A DNA stretch of 64,000 nucleotides from Terrabacter sp. MAHUQ-38 (lineage in GTDB: Bacteria; Actinomycetota; Actinomycetes; Actinomycetales; Dermatophilaceae), in NCBI RefSeq assembly GCF_014518425.1, contig NZ_JACVCU010000003.1, forward strand, positions 124,001 to 188,000, read 5' to 3'. Of this stretch, positions 8,139-17,614 are shown piece by piece (within the stretch, counting starts at the first letter, position 1; each line of letters opens with the position of its first letter). The notes under the pieces are model-generated. The model did no database searches and was not told the origin of the DNA. It saw only the letters and a list, made by a program, of their open reading frames with translations. The translations under genes and the position numbers were made by a program.

Positions 8139-10253
8139 ATGCCTGCCACCAGTCCCAGCACGAGTGCCCGGCGCATCCGGATCGGCATCGACACCGGCGG
8201 CACGTTCACCGACGTCGTCGCCCTCGACGAGGACTCGGGCGAGCTCGCCACGACGAAGACTCCCTCGACGCCGAGCAACCCGGCCGACGGCTTCCTCGCC
8301 GGCGTCCGCAAGGTCCTCGACCTCATGGGTGCCAGCGGCGACGACATCACAGCCGTCTCCCACGGCACGACCGTGGCCACCAACAAGCTCCTCGAGGGCA
8401 AGGTCGAGGCGCTCGGCTTCATCACGACGGAGGGCTACGAGTTCATCCTCGAGATCGCGCGCCAGGCCGTGCCAGACGGCTACGGCAACTCCTACTTCTG
8501 GGTGAAGCCCCCGCGCCTCGTCGCCGCCGACCACGTGCTCACGGTCGGTGGCCGGCTGGACTTCGAGGGCAACGAGATCCGCCCGTTCGACGAGGCCGGG
8601 GCCGTCGCCGCGGCCCGGTGGTTCCGCGCCCGCGGCATCACGACCATCGGCGTCTGCTTCCTGCACTCCTATGCCGACGACAGCCACGAGCTCGCCATGC
8701 GCGAGGTGCTCCGCCGCGAGCACCCCGAGGCGATCGTCTCGATCAGCTCCGAGGTGCTCCGCGAGTACCGCGAGTACGAGCGGTCCATGACGACGCTCGT
8801 CGACGCCGCGGTCAAGCCCAACGTCTCGCGCTACGTCGCCAACATCCACCAGCGTCTGGACGAGTTCGTGGGCAGCAGCGAGCAGCTGCCCTTCTACATC
8901 ATGAAGTCCAACGGCGGCGTGCTCTCGGCCGACGAGGTCGTGCACCAGCCGATCACGACGGTGCTGTCCGGGCCGGCGGCAGGCGCGCTCGGCGCCGGGC
9001 TCATCGCGAGCCGCGCCGGCTTCGACAAGGTGCTCACGTGCGACGGGGGCGGCACGTCCACCGACGTGTCGGTCGTCCTCGCGGGTGAGCCGACACTGAC
9101 GACCGAGGGCACCGTCGGCGCGTACCCGAGCAAGATCCCGATGATCGACGTCGTGACGGTCGGGGCCGGTGGCGGCTCGATCGCCTGGGTCTCGCCGGAG
9201 GGCTCGCTCAAGGTCGGCCCGCAGTCGGCCGGCGCCGACCCCGGCCCGCTCTGCTACGCCAAGGGCGGCACCGAGCCGACCATCACCGACGCCCACGTCA
9301 CGCTCGGCCGCATCCCCCCGCACCTGCTCGGCGGCGAGATCCCGCTCGACGTCGCCGCTGCGCGCTCGGGCATCATTGCCCTCGCCGGCCGGCTTGGGCT
9401 CGACGTCGAGCGGTGCGCCACCGGCATCCTCGAGATCTCGGCGTGGAACCAGGCCAACGCCCTGCGCCAGGTCTCCGTCAAGCGCGGTCTCGACGTGCGT
9501 GACTTCATGCTGACCACCTTCGGTGGCTCCGGCTCGCTGCTCGCCTGCCGACTCGTCGACATCCTCGGCCTCGCCGGCGTCGTCGTGCCGCAGAACCCCG
9601 GCAACGTGTCCGCCTTCGGCCTGCTCACCGTGGACGTCAAGAACGACTACGTGCAGACGTCCGTGGCGCGGCACCACTCACTGGACCACGCCGCTGTGCA
9701 GAAGACGTTCGACGAGCTCACCGACCGAGCCGGCAAAGCCCTTGACGCAGAAGGCTTCCCCCGCGAGGCTCACCGCTACTCCCGCACCGTCGACCTGCGC
9801 TACTTCGGCCAGGCGTACGAGGTCCGGGTAGCGGCCGCGGACGGTGAGGTCGACGAGGCCTATGCCGCCGACGTCGCCTCACGCTTCCACGACGAGCACC
9901 GTGCGCTGTACGGCTACGACTTCCGGTCCGACCCGACGCAGCAGGTCGAGTGGGTCAACCTGCGCGTCACGGGTGTCGGCCCCATCACCCGCCCCGAGCT
10001 GCGCGAGCTAGCGCCGGCCGACGGCACGTCCGACGTGCGCGAGCGCGCGCACCACAGCAACCGTCCCGTGTGCTTCGACGCCGACGCGGGGTATGTCGAC
10101 ACCGGCGTCTGGTGGCGACCCGACCTACTCGCCGGTGACACGATCCACGGACCGGCGATCGTCGAGGAGTTCGGCTCCACGGTCCCGGTGCACCCCGGCT
10201 TCGTGGTGCGCGTCGACGCCTTCGGCAACCTCGTCATGACCAAGGAGGCCTGA
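8139..10253 (+). CDS. hyuA: Hydantoinase/oxoprolinase family ATP-dependent amidase subunit A (HyuA-like)
   Basis: ATP-binding subunit of a hydantoinase/5-oxoprolinase/acetone-carboxylase-type enzyme, 704 residues. The N-terminal actin-like ATPase motif IGIDTGGTFTDVV is at residues 14-26, with the phosphate-2 motif CDGGGTSTDV and the SGPAAGALGAG segment further on. The C-terminal part is the conserved beta domain of the family. The start is the ATG five bases after AGGAG. It works with HyuB, encoded one base downstream. Known members open cyclic amides such as hydantoins, 5-oxoproline and caprolactam at the cost of ATP, while others carboxylate ketones. Which ring is opened here is unknown; in a pyrimidine cluster a cyclic ureide is plausible. 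Confidence 0.88.
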   Translation: MPATSPSTSARRIRIGIDTGGTFTDVVALDEDSGELATTKTPSTPSNPADGFLAGVRKVLDLMGASGDDITAVSHGTTVATNKLLEGKVEALGFITTEGYEFILEIARQAVPDGYGNSYFWVKPPRLVAADHVLTVGGRLDFEGNEIRPFDEAGAVAAARWFRARGITTIGVCFLHSYADDSHELAMREVLRREHPEAIVSISSEVLREYREYERSMTTLVDAAVKPNVSRYVANIHQRLDEFVGSSEQLPFYIMKSNGGVLSADEVVHQPITTVLSGPAAGALGAGLIASRAGFDKVLTCDGGGTSTDVSVVLAGEPTLTTEGTVGAYPSKIPMIDVVTVGAGGGSIAWVSPEGSLKVGPQSAGADPGPLCYAKGGTEPTITDAHVTLGRIPPHLLGGEIPLDVAAARSGIIALAGRLGLDVERCATGILEISAWNQANALRQVSVKRGLDVRDFMLTTFGGSGSLLACRLVDILGLAGVVVPQNPGNVSAFGLLTVDVKNDYVQTSVARHHSLDHAAVQKTFDELTDRAGKALDAEGFPREAHRYSRTVDLRYFGQAYEVRVAAADGEVDEAYAADVASRFHDEHRALYGYDFRSDPTQQVEWVNLRVTGVGPITRPELRELAPADGTSDVRERAHHSNRPVCFDADAGYVDTGVWWRPDLLAGDTIHGPAIVEEFGSTVPVHPGFVVRVDAFGNLVMTKEA

Positions 10254-10254
10254 C

Positions 10255-12306
10255 ATGTGCTTCTCCTGCCAGACCGCGCACACCCGGCTCGCCCCCGTCG
10301 GCGCCGCCACCGGCTCCCAGGCCGCGACCGACCAGGGCACCGAAGGCCACCGCGGCGAGCGGGCCGTGAACCCCGCGGGGCTGCCCACGGCGTACGAGCA
10401 CGGCAACCGGCTGACGTCGGAGGGCACGATCGTCGACCCGATCCTCGTCGAGATCGTCGAGGGCACTCTCGCGAGTGTCGAGATGGAGGTCGAGACGGCC
10501 ATCGCCCGCACCTCGCGGTCGCCGATGATCCGCGACGCGCACGACTTCCGGGCCGGCATCCACGACCGGCAGCTGCGCAAGCTGACAGGGCGCTCCTACA
10601 GCGCCCTGGTGCACCCGATCGTCCGCGACTTCCCCCTCGCCGAGATGAGCGAGGGCGACGTCTTCTTCCACAACGACGTCTACGAGTCCGAGGGCGGCAT
10701 CGGCCACCTGCCCGACCTCTGCGTCACCGTGCCGGTCTTCTCCGGCGGTGAGGTCGTCGCCTTCGTCCAGGCGTTCGGCCACCATGACGACATCGGCGGC
10801 GCCGTGCCCGGCTCGATGCCGAGCAACGCTCGCACCGTGTTCGAGGAGGGCCTATCGGTCCCTCCGATCAAGCTGTGGGACAAGGGAGTTCCCAACCAGG
10901 CCGCCCTGCGGATCATGACGCGCAACAGCCGGATGCCCGACAGCCTCGCCGCCGACCTCGACTCCGAGTGCTCGGCCTGCCTCATGGGTGCGCGCCGGCT
11001 CTCGGAGCTCTTCGAGCGCTACGGCCGCGACATGATCGAGGCAGCCTTCGACGCGATCCTCGACCGGACGACGGAGACGTACCGGCGCGAGATCCTCAGC
11101 AAGATCCCCGACGGTACGTACGTGTGGGAGGACTACGCCGAGCACGACGGCGTCGACGAGCCGAAGCTGCACACGCAGCGGATCACCCTGACGAAGCAGT
11201 CGACCGGTGGGCCCGGACGTTCTGACCAGTACCCCGACGGCGGTCCCAAGCTCGTCATCGACTTCACCGGCACGGCGCCGCAGGCCAAGGGCCCGATCAA
11301 CCACTGCGGCGACTACGTCGGCGGCAACTTCCTCAAGAAGTGGCTCGCCCCGATCCTGCGCAACCTGGCCGACACCCCGGAGCGGATGGCCGAGCTCGAC
11401 GTCAACGAGGGCATCGTGCCCCTCATCGAGATGAGGTTCCCCGAGAAGGGCACGCTCCTGACGCCGATCTACCCGGCACCGACGAACGCCCGCACGTTCG
11501 TCATCCTGCGCCTCCTCGGGGTGCTCGCCGGGGTCGTCGCCAAGGCGGTCGACGGCAGGATGCCCGCCGACCAGGAGACGATCCGCTACACCGGCGTCTA
11601 CGGCAAGGACCGCGACGGCAACGACTACCTCATGAGGGAGGTCCTCGGTGGCGGGTCCGGCGGGCGTTACTACGCCGACGGGGAGGACACGATCCACGTC
11701 GTGCCCGACAGCCGCAACCTGCCCACCGAGTTCACCGAGAGCCGCTTCCCGTTCATCGTCGAGCGCCTCGGGCTGGCCGTCGACTCCGGCGGTGCGGGTC
11801 GTCACCGCGGCGGCCTCGGCTACGAGAAGCACATCCGGATGCTCAAGGACGCCCACTTCATGTCCATCGCCGACCGGTCGATCCTCGCGTGCTGGGGCGT
11901 CAAGGGCGGCAAGGCGGGTCGTCCGTTCGAGGTCACCGTCGACGTCGGTGGTCCCGACGAGCGCACGGTCGACGCCCTGGCGGACGCCGAGGTCGTCAGG
12001 GCAGGTCAGGTCATCCGCATCCGCACGACCGGCGGCGGCGGGTGGGGCGACCCCCTCGACCGCCCCTACGACGAGGTGGAGCGCGACCTGCGGTGGGGCA
12101 AGGTCTCCTTCGAGGGCGCCCGCGCCGACTACGGCGTCGTCGCGTCCGGCCCCAAGGACGAACCGGTCCTCGACACCGCGGCCTCGGACGCACTGCGCGA
12201 GCAGCTGCGCGCCGAGCGCGCCGACGCACAGCCCTTCTTCGACCGTGGGCCCGGCTACGCGACGCTCGCCGCGGGCCGGTCGGCGGCAGATGTCGACTGG
12301 GTCTGA
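10255..12306 (+). CDS. hyuB: Hydantoinase B/oxoprolinase family subunit (HyuB-like) with Cys-containing N-terminal extension
   Basis: Metal-binding hydrolase subunit, 683 residues, partner of HyuA. The family core begins near residue 58 (VDPILVEIVEG) and contains the conserved HNDVYESEGGIGHLPD segment, an HHDDIGG metal-site motif and the C-terminal GGGGWGDP motif. The first 55 residues are an extension not usual in the family, opening with MCFSCQTAH, a CxxC pair that could hold a metal or be redox active. The ATG at 10255 directly follows the hyuA stop; no other good start exists before the core. It probably continues in one transcript into the NmrA-like gene six bases on. Confidence 0.86.
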   Translation: MCFSCQTAHTRLAPVGAATGSQAATDQGTEGHRGERAVNPAGLPTAYEHGNRLTSEGTIVDPILVEIVEGTLASVEMEVETAIARTSRSPMIRDAHDFRAGIHDRQLRKLTGRSYSALVHPIVRDFPLAEMSEGDVFFHNDVYESEGGIGHLPDLCVTVPVFSGGEVVAFVQAFGHHDDIGGAVPGSMPSNARTVFEEGLSVPPIKLWDKGVPNQAALRIMTRNSRMPDSLAADLDSECSACLMGARRLSELFERYGRDMIEAAFDAILDRTTETYRREILSKIPDGTYVWEDYAEHDGVDEPKLHTQRITLTKQSTGGPGRSDQYPDGGPKLVIDFTGTAPQAKGPINHCGDYVGGNFLKKWLAPILRNLADTPERMAELDVNEGIVPLIEMRFPEKGTLLTPIYPAPTNARTFVILRLLGVLAGVVAKAVDGRMPADQETIRYTGVYGKDRDGNDYLMREVLGGGSGGRYYADGEDTIHVVPDSRNLPTEFTESRFPFIVERLGLAVDSGGAGRHRGGLGYEKHIRMLKDAHFMSIADRSILACWGVKGGKAGRPFEVTVDVGGPDERTVDALADAEVVRAGQVIRIRTTGGGGWGDPLDRPYDEVERDLRWGKVSFEGARADYGVVASGPKDEPVLDTAASDALREQLRAERADAQPFFDRGPGYATLAAGRSAADVDWV

Positions 12307-12312
12307 ACCCTC

Positions 12313-13155
12313 ATGAGGACCGTTCTCGTGATCGGCGCCGCCGGCAAGACCGGCCGTGCCGTCACGCGCGCACTCACCGCGGCGGGCGTCGACGTGCGCG
12401 CTGCGGTGCGCTCGCCCGACAGCAGCCCCAGGGCGTATGCCGCTGGGGCCCGGTCGATCTCGGTTGTTGACCTCGAGTCCGGCGCCGGTCTCGAGGAGGC
12501 CGTGGACGGCGTCGACGCGGTCTACCACCTTGCCCCGAACGTCCACCCGGACGAGGTGGGCATCGCGGAGCGTGTCGGCACGGCGGTCGCCGACGCGGGT
12601 GTGCAGCGCTTCGCGTTCCACTCGGTGCTCCACCCCGACGACGCGTCGATGCCACACCATCTCCGCAAGGCGGAGGCCGAGCACGTCGTCCGCTCCCTGC
12701 TGCCCGGTGCGACGGTGCTGCGCCCGGCGGCATACCACCAGAACCTCCTCGACGCCGCACGCTCGGGACGCGTGGCCGTCCCGTACTCCCTCGACGCGCC
12801 GTTCACGAACGTCGACCTCGACGACGTCGCCGAGGCGGCGGCGTCGGTCCTGACCCGCCCGGGGCACGAGGGCCTGACCCTCGACCTCGCCGGGCCCGAG
12901 GTGCTCACCGTGCGCGACCAGGCGGTCATCGCAGGCGAGGTGCTCGGTGTCCCGGTCTCCGCCGAGCGGATACAGACGGAGTCCTGGGTCGCGGGCCCCG
13001 GCGCGGCCCTCTCGGCACAGGCGCGCAGCGACCTGCTCGCGATGTTCGCCGCCTACGACCACCACGGACTGGTCGGCGATGCAACGACCCTCAGACGACT
13101 GCTCGGCCGCTCGCCACGGACATGGTCCGACGTGCTCCGGGCGACGAGCGAATAG
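12313..13155 (+). CDS. NmrA/SDR-type NAD(P)-binding protein
   Basis: A 280-residue atypical short-chain dehydrogenase of the NmrA/YtfG kind. The Rossmann dinucleotide motif GAAGKTG is at residues 8-14, and DGVDAVYHLAPN and GVQRFAFHSVL match beta strands 4-5 of the fold. There is no YxxxK catalytic pair, so it may be a redox sensor or quinone reductase rather than a classical dehydrogenase. It starts six bases after hyuB and shares its direction. A regulatory role for the locus (NmrA proteins sense NAD(P) redox state) or a reductase role are both possible; the sequence does not decide. Confidence 0.72.
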   Translation: MRTVLVIGAAGKTGRAVTRALTAAGVDVRAAVRSPDSSPRAYAAGARSISVVDLESGAGLEEAVDGVDAVYHLAPNVHPDEVGIAERVGTAVADAGVQRFAFHSVLHPDDASMPHHLRKAEAEHVVRSLLPGATVLRPAAYHQNLLDAARSGRVAVPYSLDAPFTNVDLDDVAEAAASVLTRPGHEGLTLDLAGPEVLTVRDQAVIAGEVLGVPVSAERIQTESWVAGPGAALSAQARSDLLAMFAAYDHHGLVGDATTLRRLLGRSPRTWSDVLRATSE

Positions 13156-13184
13156 CCGGGCGGCACTCGAGCCGGGGGTCGCGT

Positions 13185-13436
13185 TCAGGGACGGTCGATG
13201 TCGCGTTCCTCGATCGTCTGACGCACCGTGCTCGTCGGGCTCGTCGCGCCGTGCGGGTGCTCCTCGCGTGTGATGACGCGCCGGCGCTGGTTGCCCTTGC
13301 GTCCCTGCCAGATGAGCAGGCCTCCGGCGATCATGAGGATGATGCCGACGGTAGGCAGGCTGACCACGGACGTGTTGGCCCGCACGGCAAAGGTCAGGAT
13401 GGCCCCAACGACGGCGAGCAGGACTCCGACACCCAC
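13185..13436 (-). CDS. Small two-helix membrane protein, DUF6458-like
   Basis: An 83-residue protein with two transmembrane helices in its first 45 residues (VGVGVLLAVVGAILTFAV and IILMIAGGLLIWQG), then a basic RKGNQRRRVITREEHPHG tail. This matches a widespread actinobacterial small membrane family of unknown function. The GTG at 13436 is chosen because it directly precedes the first helix and has AGAGAGG upstream; longer starts would add a soluble Arg/Pro-rich stretch with no family support. It is convergent with the NmrA gene and divergent from carbamate kinase. Confidence 0.72.
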   Translation of the reverse strand: MGVGVLLAVVGAILTFAVRANTSVVSLPTVGIILMIAGGLLIWQGRKGNQRRRVITREEHPHGATSPTSTVRQTIEERDIDRP

Positions 13437-13619
13437 GTGCCCCACCTCTCTCGGCTCGGTCCCCCGACGAACGAACTGCGCCCTTGTCATTATCTCCCCG
13501 TACCCGCCGACCGGACACGAGTCACGAGGTCTCGGTTCCCCGCGGGACGGCATACATCTGCCAATGTGCCGGTCCGCGTTGGGCAGGAGGTGACAACGCG
13601 CCCGCTCCGCAGCTCTCCC

Positions 13620-13625
13620 TAGGCT
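13620..13625 (+). promoter_or_regulatory. -10 element of the carbamate kinase transcript
   Basis: TAGGCT lies six bases before the ATG at 13632, the leaderless spacing seen repeatedly in this window. It predicts a transcript starting at that ATG, which opens a seven-codon leader peptide rather than carbamate kinase itself. Confidence 0.5.
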
Positions 13626-13631
13626 CACGCC

Positions 13632-13655
13632 ATGACGACCGAGGACGCGCCGTGA
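13632..13655 (+). CDS. Seven-codon leader peptide MTTEDAP coupled to carbamate kinase
   Basis: ATG at 13632 opens a frame of seven codons (Met-Thr-Thr-Glu-Asp-Ala-Pro) whose TGA at 13653 overlaps the GTG of the next gene (GTGA). The -10-like hexamer six bases upstream suggests leaderless translation of this peptide. The arrangement fits translational coupling into carbamate kinase; expression is not shown. Confidence 0.4.
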   Translation: MTTEDAP

Positions 13656-14599
13656 GGGTGCTCGTGGCGCTGGGCGGCAACGCCATGACGGGCCCCGACG
13701 GCAGCGCGACGCCGCAGGCCCAGCGCGCCGCCATCACGGTAGCGAGCGGTCACCTCGCCGACCTCGCCGCCGCCGGCCACGAGGTCGTCGTCACTCACGG
13801 CAACGGTCCGCAGGTCGGCAACCTCCTCGTCAAGAACGAGCTCGCCGCGCACGTCGTGCCCCCGGTCCCGCTCGACTGGTGTGGGGCGCAGACGCAGGGC
13901 ACGATCGGCTTCACGCTGCTCGACACCCTCGAGGTCGCCCTCACCGAGCGCGGTGCAGAGCGCCCCGTCGCCGCCCTCATCACGCGCACGCTCGTCTCCG
14001 CCGACGACCCGGGCTTCGCCCACCCGACGAAGCCGATCGGGCGCTACCTCCCGCGCGAGCAGGCCCAGGCCCTCATCGACCACGGCGAACGCTGGGAGGA
14101 CCGTGGCGAGAAGGGCTGGCGCCGTGTCGTCGCCTCCCCCGAGCCGGTCGAGGTCCTCGAGACCCGCACGCTCCTCATACTCCTCGCCGCCGGATACGTC
14201 GTCGTCGCTGCCGGCGGCGGGGGGATCCCCGTCGTGCGCGGCCACGACGGCGGCGTCCACGGCGTCGAGGCCGTCATCGACAAGGACCTCACGGCGGCAC
14301 TGCTCGCCGGCGCCCTCGACGCCGACGTGCTCGTCATCGCGACCGACGTCGCCCACGCCGTCGCCGGGTGGGGCACCCCCGACGCCCACGAGATCGGCAG
14401 GGTCACCCTCGGCGAGATGGAGGCTTACGCCGCCGACCGCCACTTCGCGTCGGGCTCGATGGGCCCCAAGGTCGAGGCCGCGATGCGGTTCGTCCGCTCC
14501 GGAGGCCGCCGCTCCATCATCACGTCGCTCGACCAGCTGGCCACCGCCGTTGACGGTCAGGTCGGGACCGTCATCGAAAACCCTGAAAGAGAAAGGTGA
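13652..14599 (+). CDS. arcC: Carbamate kinase
   Basis: Encodes 315 residues, the normal family length. It interconverts carbamoyl phosphate plus ADP with carbamate plus ATP. The N-terminal LVALGGNAM motif, [12 protein letters not shown], the CGAQTQG segment and the GGGGIPVV and DKDL motifs of the amino-acid-kinase fold are all present. The GTG at 13652 is the only start consistent with homology; GAGGA at 13641-13645 is its ribosome-binding site, lying inside the short leader ORF. It sits directly upstream of barbiturase and is probably cotranscribed. Nitrogen from the ureido group released during pyrimidine breakdown could pass through carbamate or carbamoyl phosphate; that link is inferred. 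No carbamoyltransferase gene is nearby. Confidence 0.92.
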   Translation: MRVLVALGGNAMTGPDGSATPQAQRAAITVASGHLADLAAAGHEVVVTHGNGPQVGNLLVKNELAAHVVPPVPLDWCGAQTQGTIGFTLLDTLEVALTERGAERPVAALITRTLVSADDPGFAHPTKPIGRYLPREQAQALIDHGERWEDRGEKGWRRVVASPEPVEVLETRTLLILLAAGYVVVAAGGGGIPVVRGHDGGVHGVEAVIDKDLTAALLAGALDADVLVIATDVAHAVAGWGTPDAHEIGRVTLGEMEAYAADRHFASGSMGPKVEAAMRFVRSGGRRSIITSLDQLATAVDGQVGTVIENPERER

Positions 14600-14604
14600 T
14601 TCAC

Positions 14605-15741
14605 GTGCCCGAAGCCATTGAGGTGCGCAAGGTCCCCATCCACTCGGTCGCCGACGCGTCGGAGCTGGCGAAGCTCATCGACGACGGCGTCATGGAGGCG
14701 AGCCGGGTCATCGCCATCATCGGCAAGACCGAGGGCAACGGCGGCGTCAACGACTACACGCGCATCATCGCCGACCGCGCCTTCCGCGAGGTCCTCGTCG
14801 AGAAGGGCGCCCCGGCCGAGCAGGTCAAGCAGGTCCCGATCGTCTGGTCCGGCGGGACCGACGGTGTCATCAGCCCGCACGCGACGATCTTCGCGACGGT
14901 GCCGGCGGACAAGGCCGAGCCCTCTGAGGATCTGCGCCTGACGGTCGGCTTCGCGATGAGCGAGCCGATCAAGCCCGAGGAGATCGGCTACGTCGCGATG
15001 GTGCAGAAGGTCGCCGACGCCGTGAAGGTCGCCATGGAGCGGGCCGGCATCACCGATCCCGCCGACGTGCACTACGTCCAGACCAAGACGCCGCTGTTGA
15101 CCATCCACACCATCCGCGACGCCAAGTCGCGCGGGCAGGAGGTCTGGACCGAGCACACGCACGAGTCGATGGACCTCTCGAACGGCACGACCGGTCTCGG
15201 CATCGCGGTGGCCCTCGGTGAGATCGAGATGCCGACCGACGCCGACGTCATGCACAATCGGTCGCTGTACTCGTCCGTCGCCTCGTGCAGCTCCGGCGTC
15301 GAGCTCGACCAGGCGCAGGTCGTCGTCGTCGGCAACGCCCGCGGGGTCGGCGGCCGCTACCGCATCGGCCACTCGGTCATGCAGGACGCGCTCGATGCCG
15401 ACGGCATCTGGGAGGCGATCAAGGACGCCGGCCTCGAGCTGCCCGAGCGCGCCCATCCGAGCGACATCCAGGGCCGGCTCGTCAACGTCTTCCTCAAGTG
15501 CGAGGTCAGCCAGGACGGCCAGGTGCACGGCCGCCGCAACGCGATGCTCGACGACTCGGACGTGCACTGGCACCGCCAGATCAAGTCGTGCGTCGGCGGC
15601 GTCACGGCCTCGGTCACGGGTGACCCGGCGGTGTTCGTGTCGGTGTCGGCTGCGCACCAGGGGCCCGACGGTGGGGGGCCGGTCGCCGCGATCGTCGACC
15701 TGGGCAAGGGCGAGCCCACGGGCTACCGCTGGACCCGCTGA
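14605..15741 (+). CDS. bar: Barbiturase (ring-opening amidohydrolase, cyanuric acid hydrolase/barbiturase family)
   Basis: Opens barbituric acid to ureidomalonic acid in the oxidative pyrimidine pathway. The 378-residue protein has the three-repeat architecture of the AtzD/TrzD/barbiturase family with Lys-Ser pairs, visible as IGKTEGNGG with SGGTDG and as QTKTPLL with SCSSGVEL. The C-terminal [16 protein letters not shown] motif follows. The long motifs (for example [20 protein letters not shown]) look much more like Rhodococcus barbiturase than cyanuric acid hydrolase. The GTG at 14605 is preferred over the overlapping GTG at 14596 because GAAAGG at 14591-14596 sits at the right distance. 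It follows arcC by five bases and ends at a hairpin. Confidence 0.9.
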   Translation: MPEAIEVRKVPIHSVADASELAKLIDDGVMEASRVIAIIGKTEGNGGVNDYTRIIADRAFREVLVEKGAPAEQVKQVPIVWSGGTDGVISPHATIFATVPADKAEPSEDLRLTVGFAMSEPIKPEEIGYVAMVQKVADAVKVAMERAGITDPADVHYVQTKTPLLTIHTIRDAKSRGQEVWTEHTHESMDLSNGTTGLGIAVALGEIEMPTDADVMHNRSLYSSVASCSSGVELDQAQVVVVGNARGVGGRYRIGHSVMQDALDADGIWEAIKDAGLELPERAHPSDIQGRLVNVFLKCEVSQDGQVHGRRNAMLDDSDVHWHRQIKSCVGGVTASVTGDPAVFVSVSAAHQGPDGGGPVAAIVDLGKGEPTGYRWTR

Positions 15742-15780
15742 CCGGCGTCGAGGGGCGGCGGGAGTCGCCGTCCCACCCCG

Positions 15781-15829
15781 TCGAGTGGTCACTTCCGTAC
15801 GCGCAACCCGTACGGAAGCGACCACTCGA
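15781..15829. terminator. 21-bp inverted repeat between barbiturase and purH
   Basis: Arms 15781-15801 and 15809-15829 pair over 21 positions with a single mismatch around a 7-base loop. Lying between convergent genes, it likely serves as a bidirectional terminator. It starts about 40 bases after the barbiturase stop and ends 11 bases before the purH stop. Confidence 0.75.
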
Positions 15830-15840
15830 GCAGGGGTTGC

Positions 15841-17457
15841 TCAGTGGGCGAAGTGGCGCGTCCCGGTGAAGTACATCGTCACGCCGGCCGCGCGGGCCGC
15901 CTCGATGATCTCCTCGTCGCGGATCGACCCTCCGGGGGCGACGACGGCGCGAACCCCCGCGTCGAGGAGGATCTGGAGCCCGTCGGCGAAGGGGAAGAAC
16001 GCGTCGGACGCCGCGACCGAGCCGCGCGCCCGGTCCTCGCCGGCACGCCGGACCGCGAGGTAGCAGGAGTCGACGCGGTTGACCTGGCCCATGCCGACAC
16101 CGACGGCCGCGCCGTCCTTGGCGAGCAGGATCGCGTTGGACTTGACGGCGCGGATCGCCCGCCACGCGAACTGCAGGTCGGCGAGCGTCGCGGCGTCGGC
16201 GGCCTCACCGGCGACGAGACGCCAGTTCGCGGCATCGTCGCCCCCGGTGACGTCGCCACCGGCACCGCGCACGACGGCGTCGACGCGGTCGACCGACTGC
16301 ACGAGCAGACCCCCGCTGACGGGCCGGGTCTCGATCGGGTCCGCCGCCTGGGCCATGCCCGCGGGCAGGCGCAGCACGCGGAGGTTCTTCTTCGCGGTGA
16401 GGATCGCGAGCGCCTCCGGCTCGAAATCCGGCGCGATGATGACCTCGGTGAAGACCGGCTTCGCGGCCGCCGCCATCGCGGCCGTGACGGTGCGGTTCGC
16501 GGCGATGATGCCGCCGTAGGCGCTCACCGGGTCGGTCGCGTGAGCCCGCTCGTAGGCCTCCTCGATGGTGCCGCCGACGGCGATGCCGCACGGGTTGGCG
16601 TGCTTGATGATCGCGACGGTGGGCTGGTCACCGTGGTCGTGCGCGGCACGCACGGCGGCGTCGGTGTCGACGTAGTTGTTGTACGACATCTCCTTGCCGT
16701 GCAGCTGCTCGGCGCTGGCGACGCCGGGGCGCCAGTGGCGGTAGAGCGCCGCGCTCTGGTGCGGGTTCTCGCCGTAGCGCAGCACCGCGGCCCGGTCGAA
16801 CGTGGCGCCCGTCCACGCGGGGAAGCCGGTGCCGTCGGCCGTGTCGGCGACGACGGTGCCCATCCAGTTCGCGACCGCGTTGTCGTAGCTCGCCGTGTGC
16901 ACGAACGCCTCGGCCGCGAGGCGGCGGCGCTCGTCGAGCGTGAAACCGCCCGCGCCGAGGGCCTCGACGACGTGGCCGTATGCCGTCGGGCTGGTCACGA
17001 TCGCGACGCTCGCGTGGTTCTTGGCGGAGGCCCGCACCATCGACGGGCCGCCGATGTCGATCTGCTCGACGCACTCGTCCTCGCTCGCACCGGACGCGAC
17101 GGTCTCGCGGAAGGGGTAGAGGTTGACGACGACGAGGTCGAACGCCTCGACCCCGAGGTCGGCGAGCTGCTGCACGTGGTCGGGATTGCGGGTGTCGGCG
17201 AGGATGCCGGCGTGCACCTTCGGGTGCAGCGTCTTCACCCGGCCGTCGAGGCACTCGGGGAAACCGGTCAGCTCCTCGACCTGCGTCACGGGGACACCTG
17301 CGGCGGCGATGGTCTTGGCGGTCGACCCGGTCGAGACGATGGCGACGCCGGCGGCGTCGAGGGCGCGTGCCAGCTCGTCGAGGCCGGACTTGTCGTAGAC
17401 GGAGACGAGCGCCCGCTTGATGGGGCGGCGGCCGTCGGTGCCGGTGGCGGCGGTCAT
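15841..17457 (-). CDS. purH: Bifunctional AICAR transformylase/IMP cyclohydrolase
   Basis: Catalyses the last two steps of IMP synthesis: formylation of AICAR by 10-formyl-THF and ring closure to IMP. The 538 residues are the normal length. The N-terminal cyclohydrolase (MGS-like) domain runs from [12 protein letters not shown] to about residue 200, and the C-terminal transformylase carries [12 protein letters not shown] and the end motif [11 protein letters not shown]. The ATG has AGGAG upstream. It lies downstream of purN on the same strand with a 157-base gap, the same pairing as in Mycobacterium tuberculosis (Rv0956-Rv0957). Confidence 0.97.
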   Translation of the reverse strand: MTAATGTDGRRPIKRALVSVYDKSGLDELARALDAAGVAIVSTGSTAKTIAAAGVPVTQVEELTGFPECLDGRVKTLHPKVHAGILADTRNPDHVQQLADLGVEAFDLVVVNLYPFRETVASGASEDECVEQIDIGGPSMVRASAKNHASVAIVTSPTAYGHVVEALGAGGFTLDERRRLAAEAFVHTASYDNAVANWMGTVVADTADGTGFPAWTGATFDRAAVLRYGENPHQSAALYRHWRPGVASAEQLHGKEMSYNNYVDTDAAVRAAHDHGDQPTVAIIKHANPCGIAVGGTIEEAYERAHATDPVSAYGGIIAANRTVTAAMAAAAKPVFTEVIIAPDFEPEALAILTAKKNLRVLRLPAGMAQAADPIETRPVSGGLLVQSVDRVDAVVRGAGGDVTGGDDAANWRLVAGEAADAATLADLQFAWRAIRAVKSNAILLAKDGAAVGVGMGQVNRVDSCYLAVRRAGEDRARGSVAASDAFFPFADGLQILLDAGVRAVVAPGGSIRDEEIIEAARAAGVTMYFTGTRHFAH

Positions 17458-17614
17458 GGGTGCACTCCTGGTTCGGTGACGTCGGTCGCGGCGTGCGCCG
17501 GGTCGGTCGGACCCGACGGCATCCGTTCTCGCGAGGCACCCAGGCGTTCGATGCTCCCGACGTCACTCCCCGGTGGTGGCCCACCTGCGCCAGTCGTGTG
17601 CGACCAGCGTAGCG

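Noticed and set aside
10852-13518. 888-codon open frame opposite hyuB and the NmrA gene
   Set aside because: Antisense shadow; it crosses real gene boundaries and has no domain signal.
14605-15741. Cyanuric acid hydrolase (AtzD/TrzD) as the identity of the ring-opening amidase
   Set aside because: Same family, but the sequence motifs and the permease/Mo-hydroxylase context fit barbiturase; no triazine-degradation genes are present.
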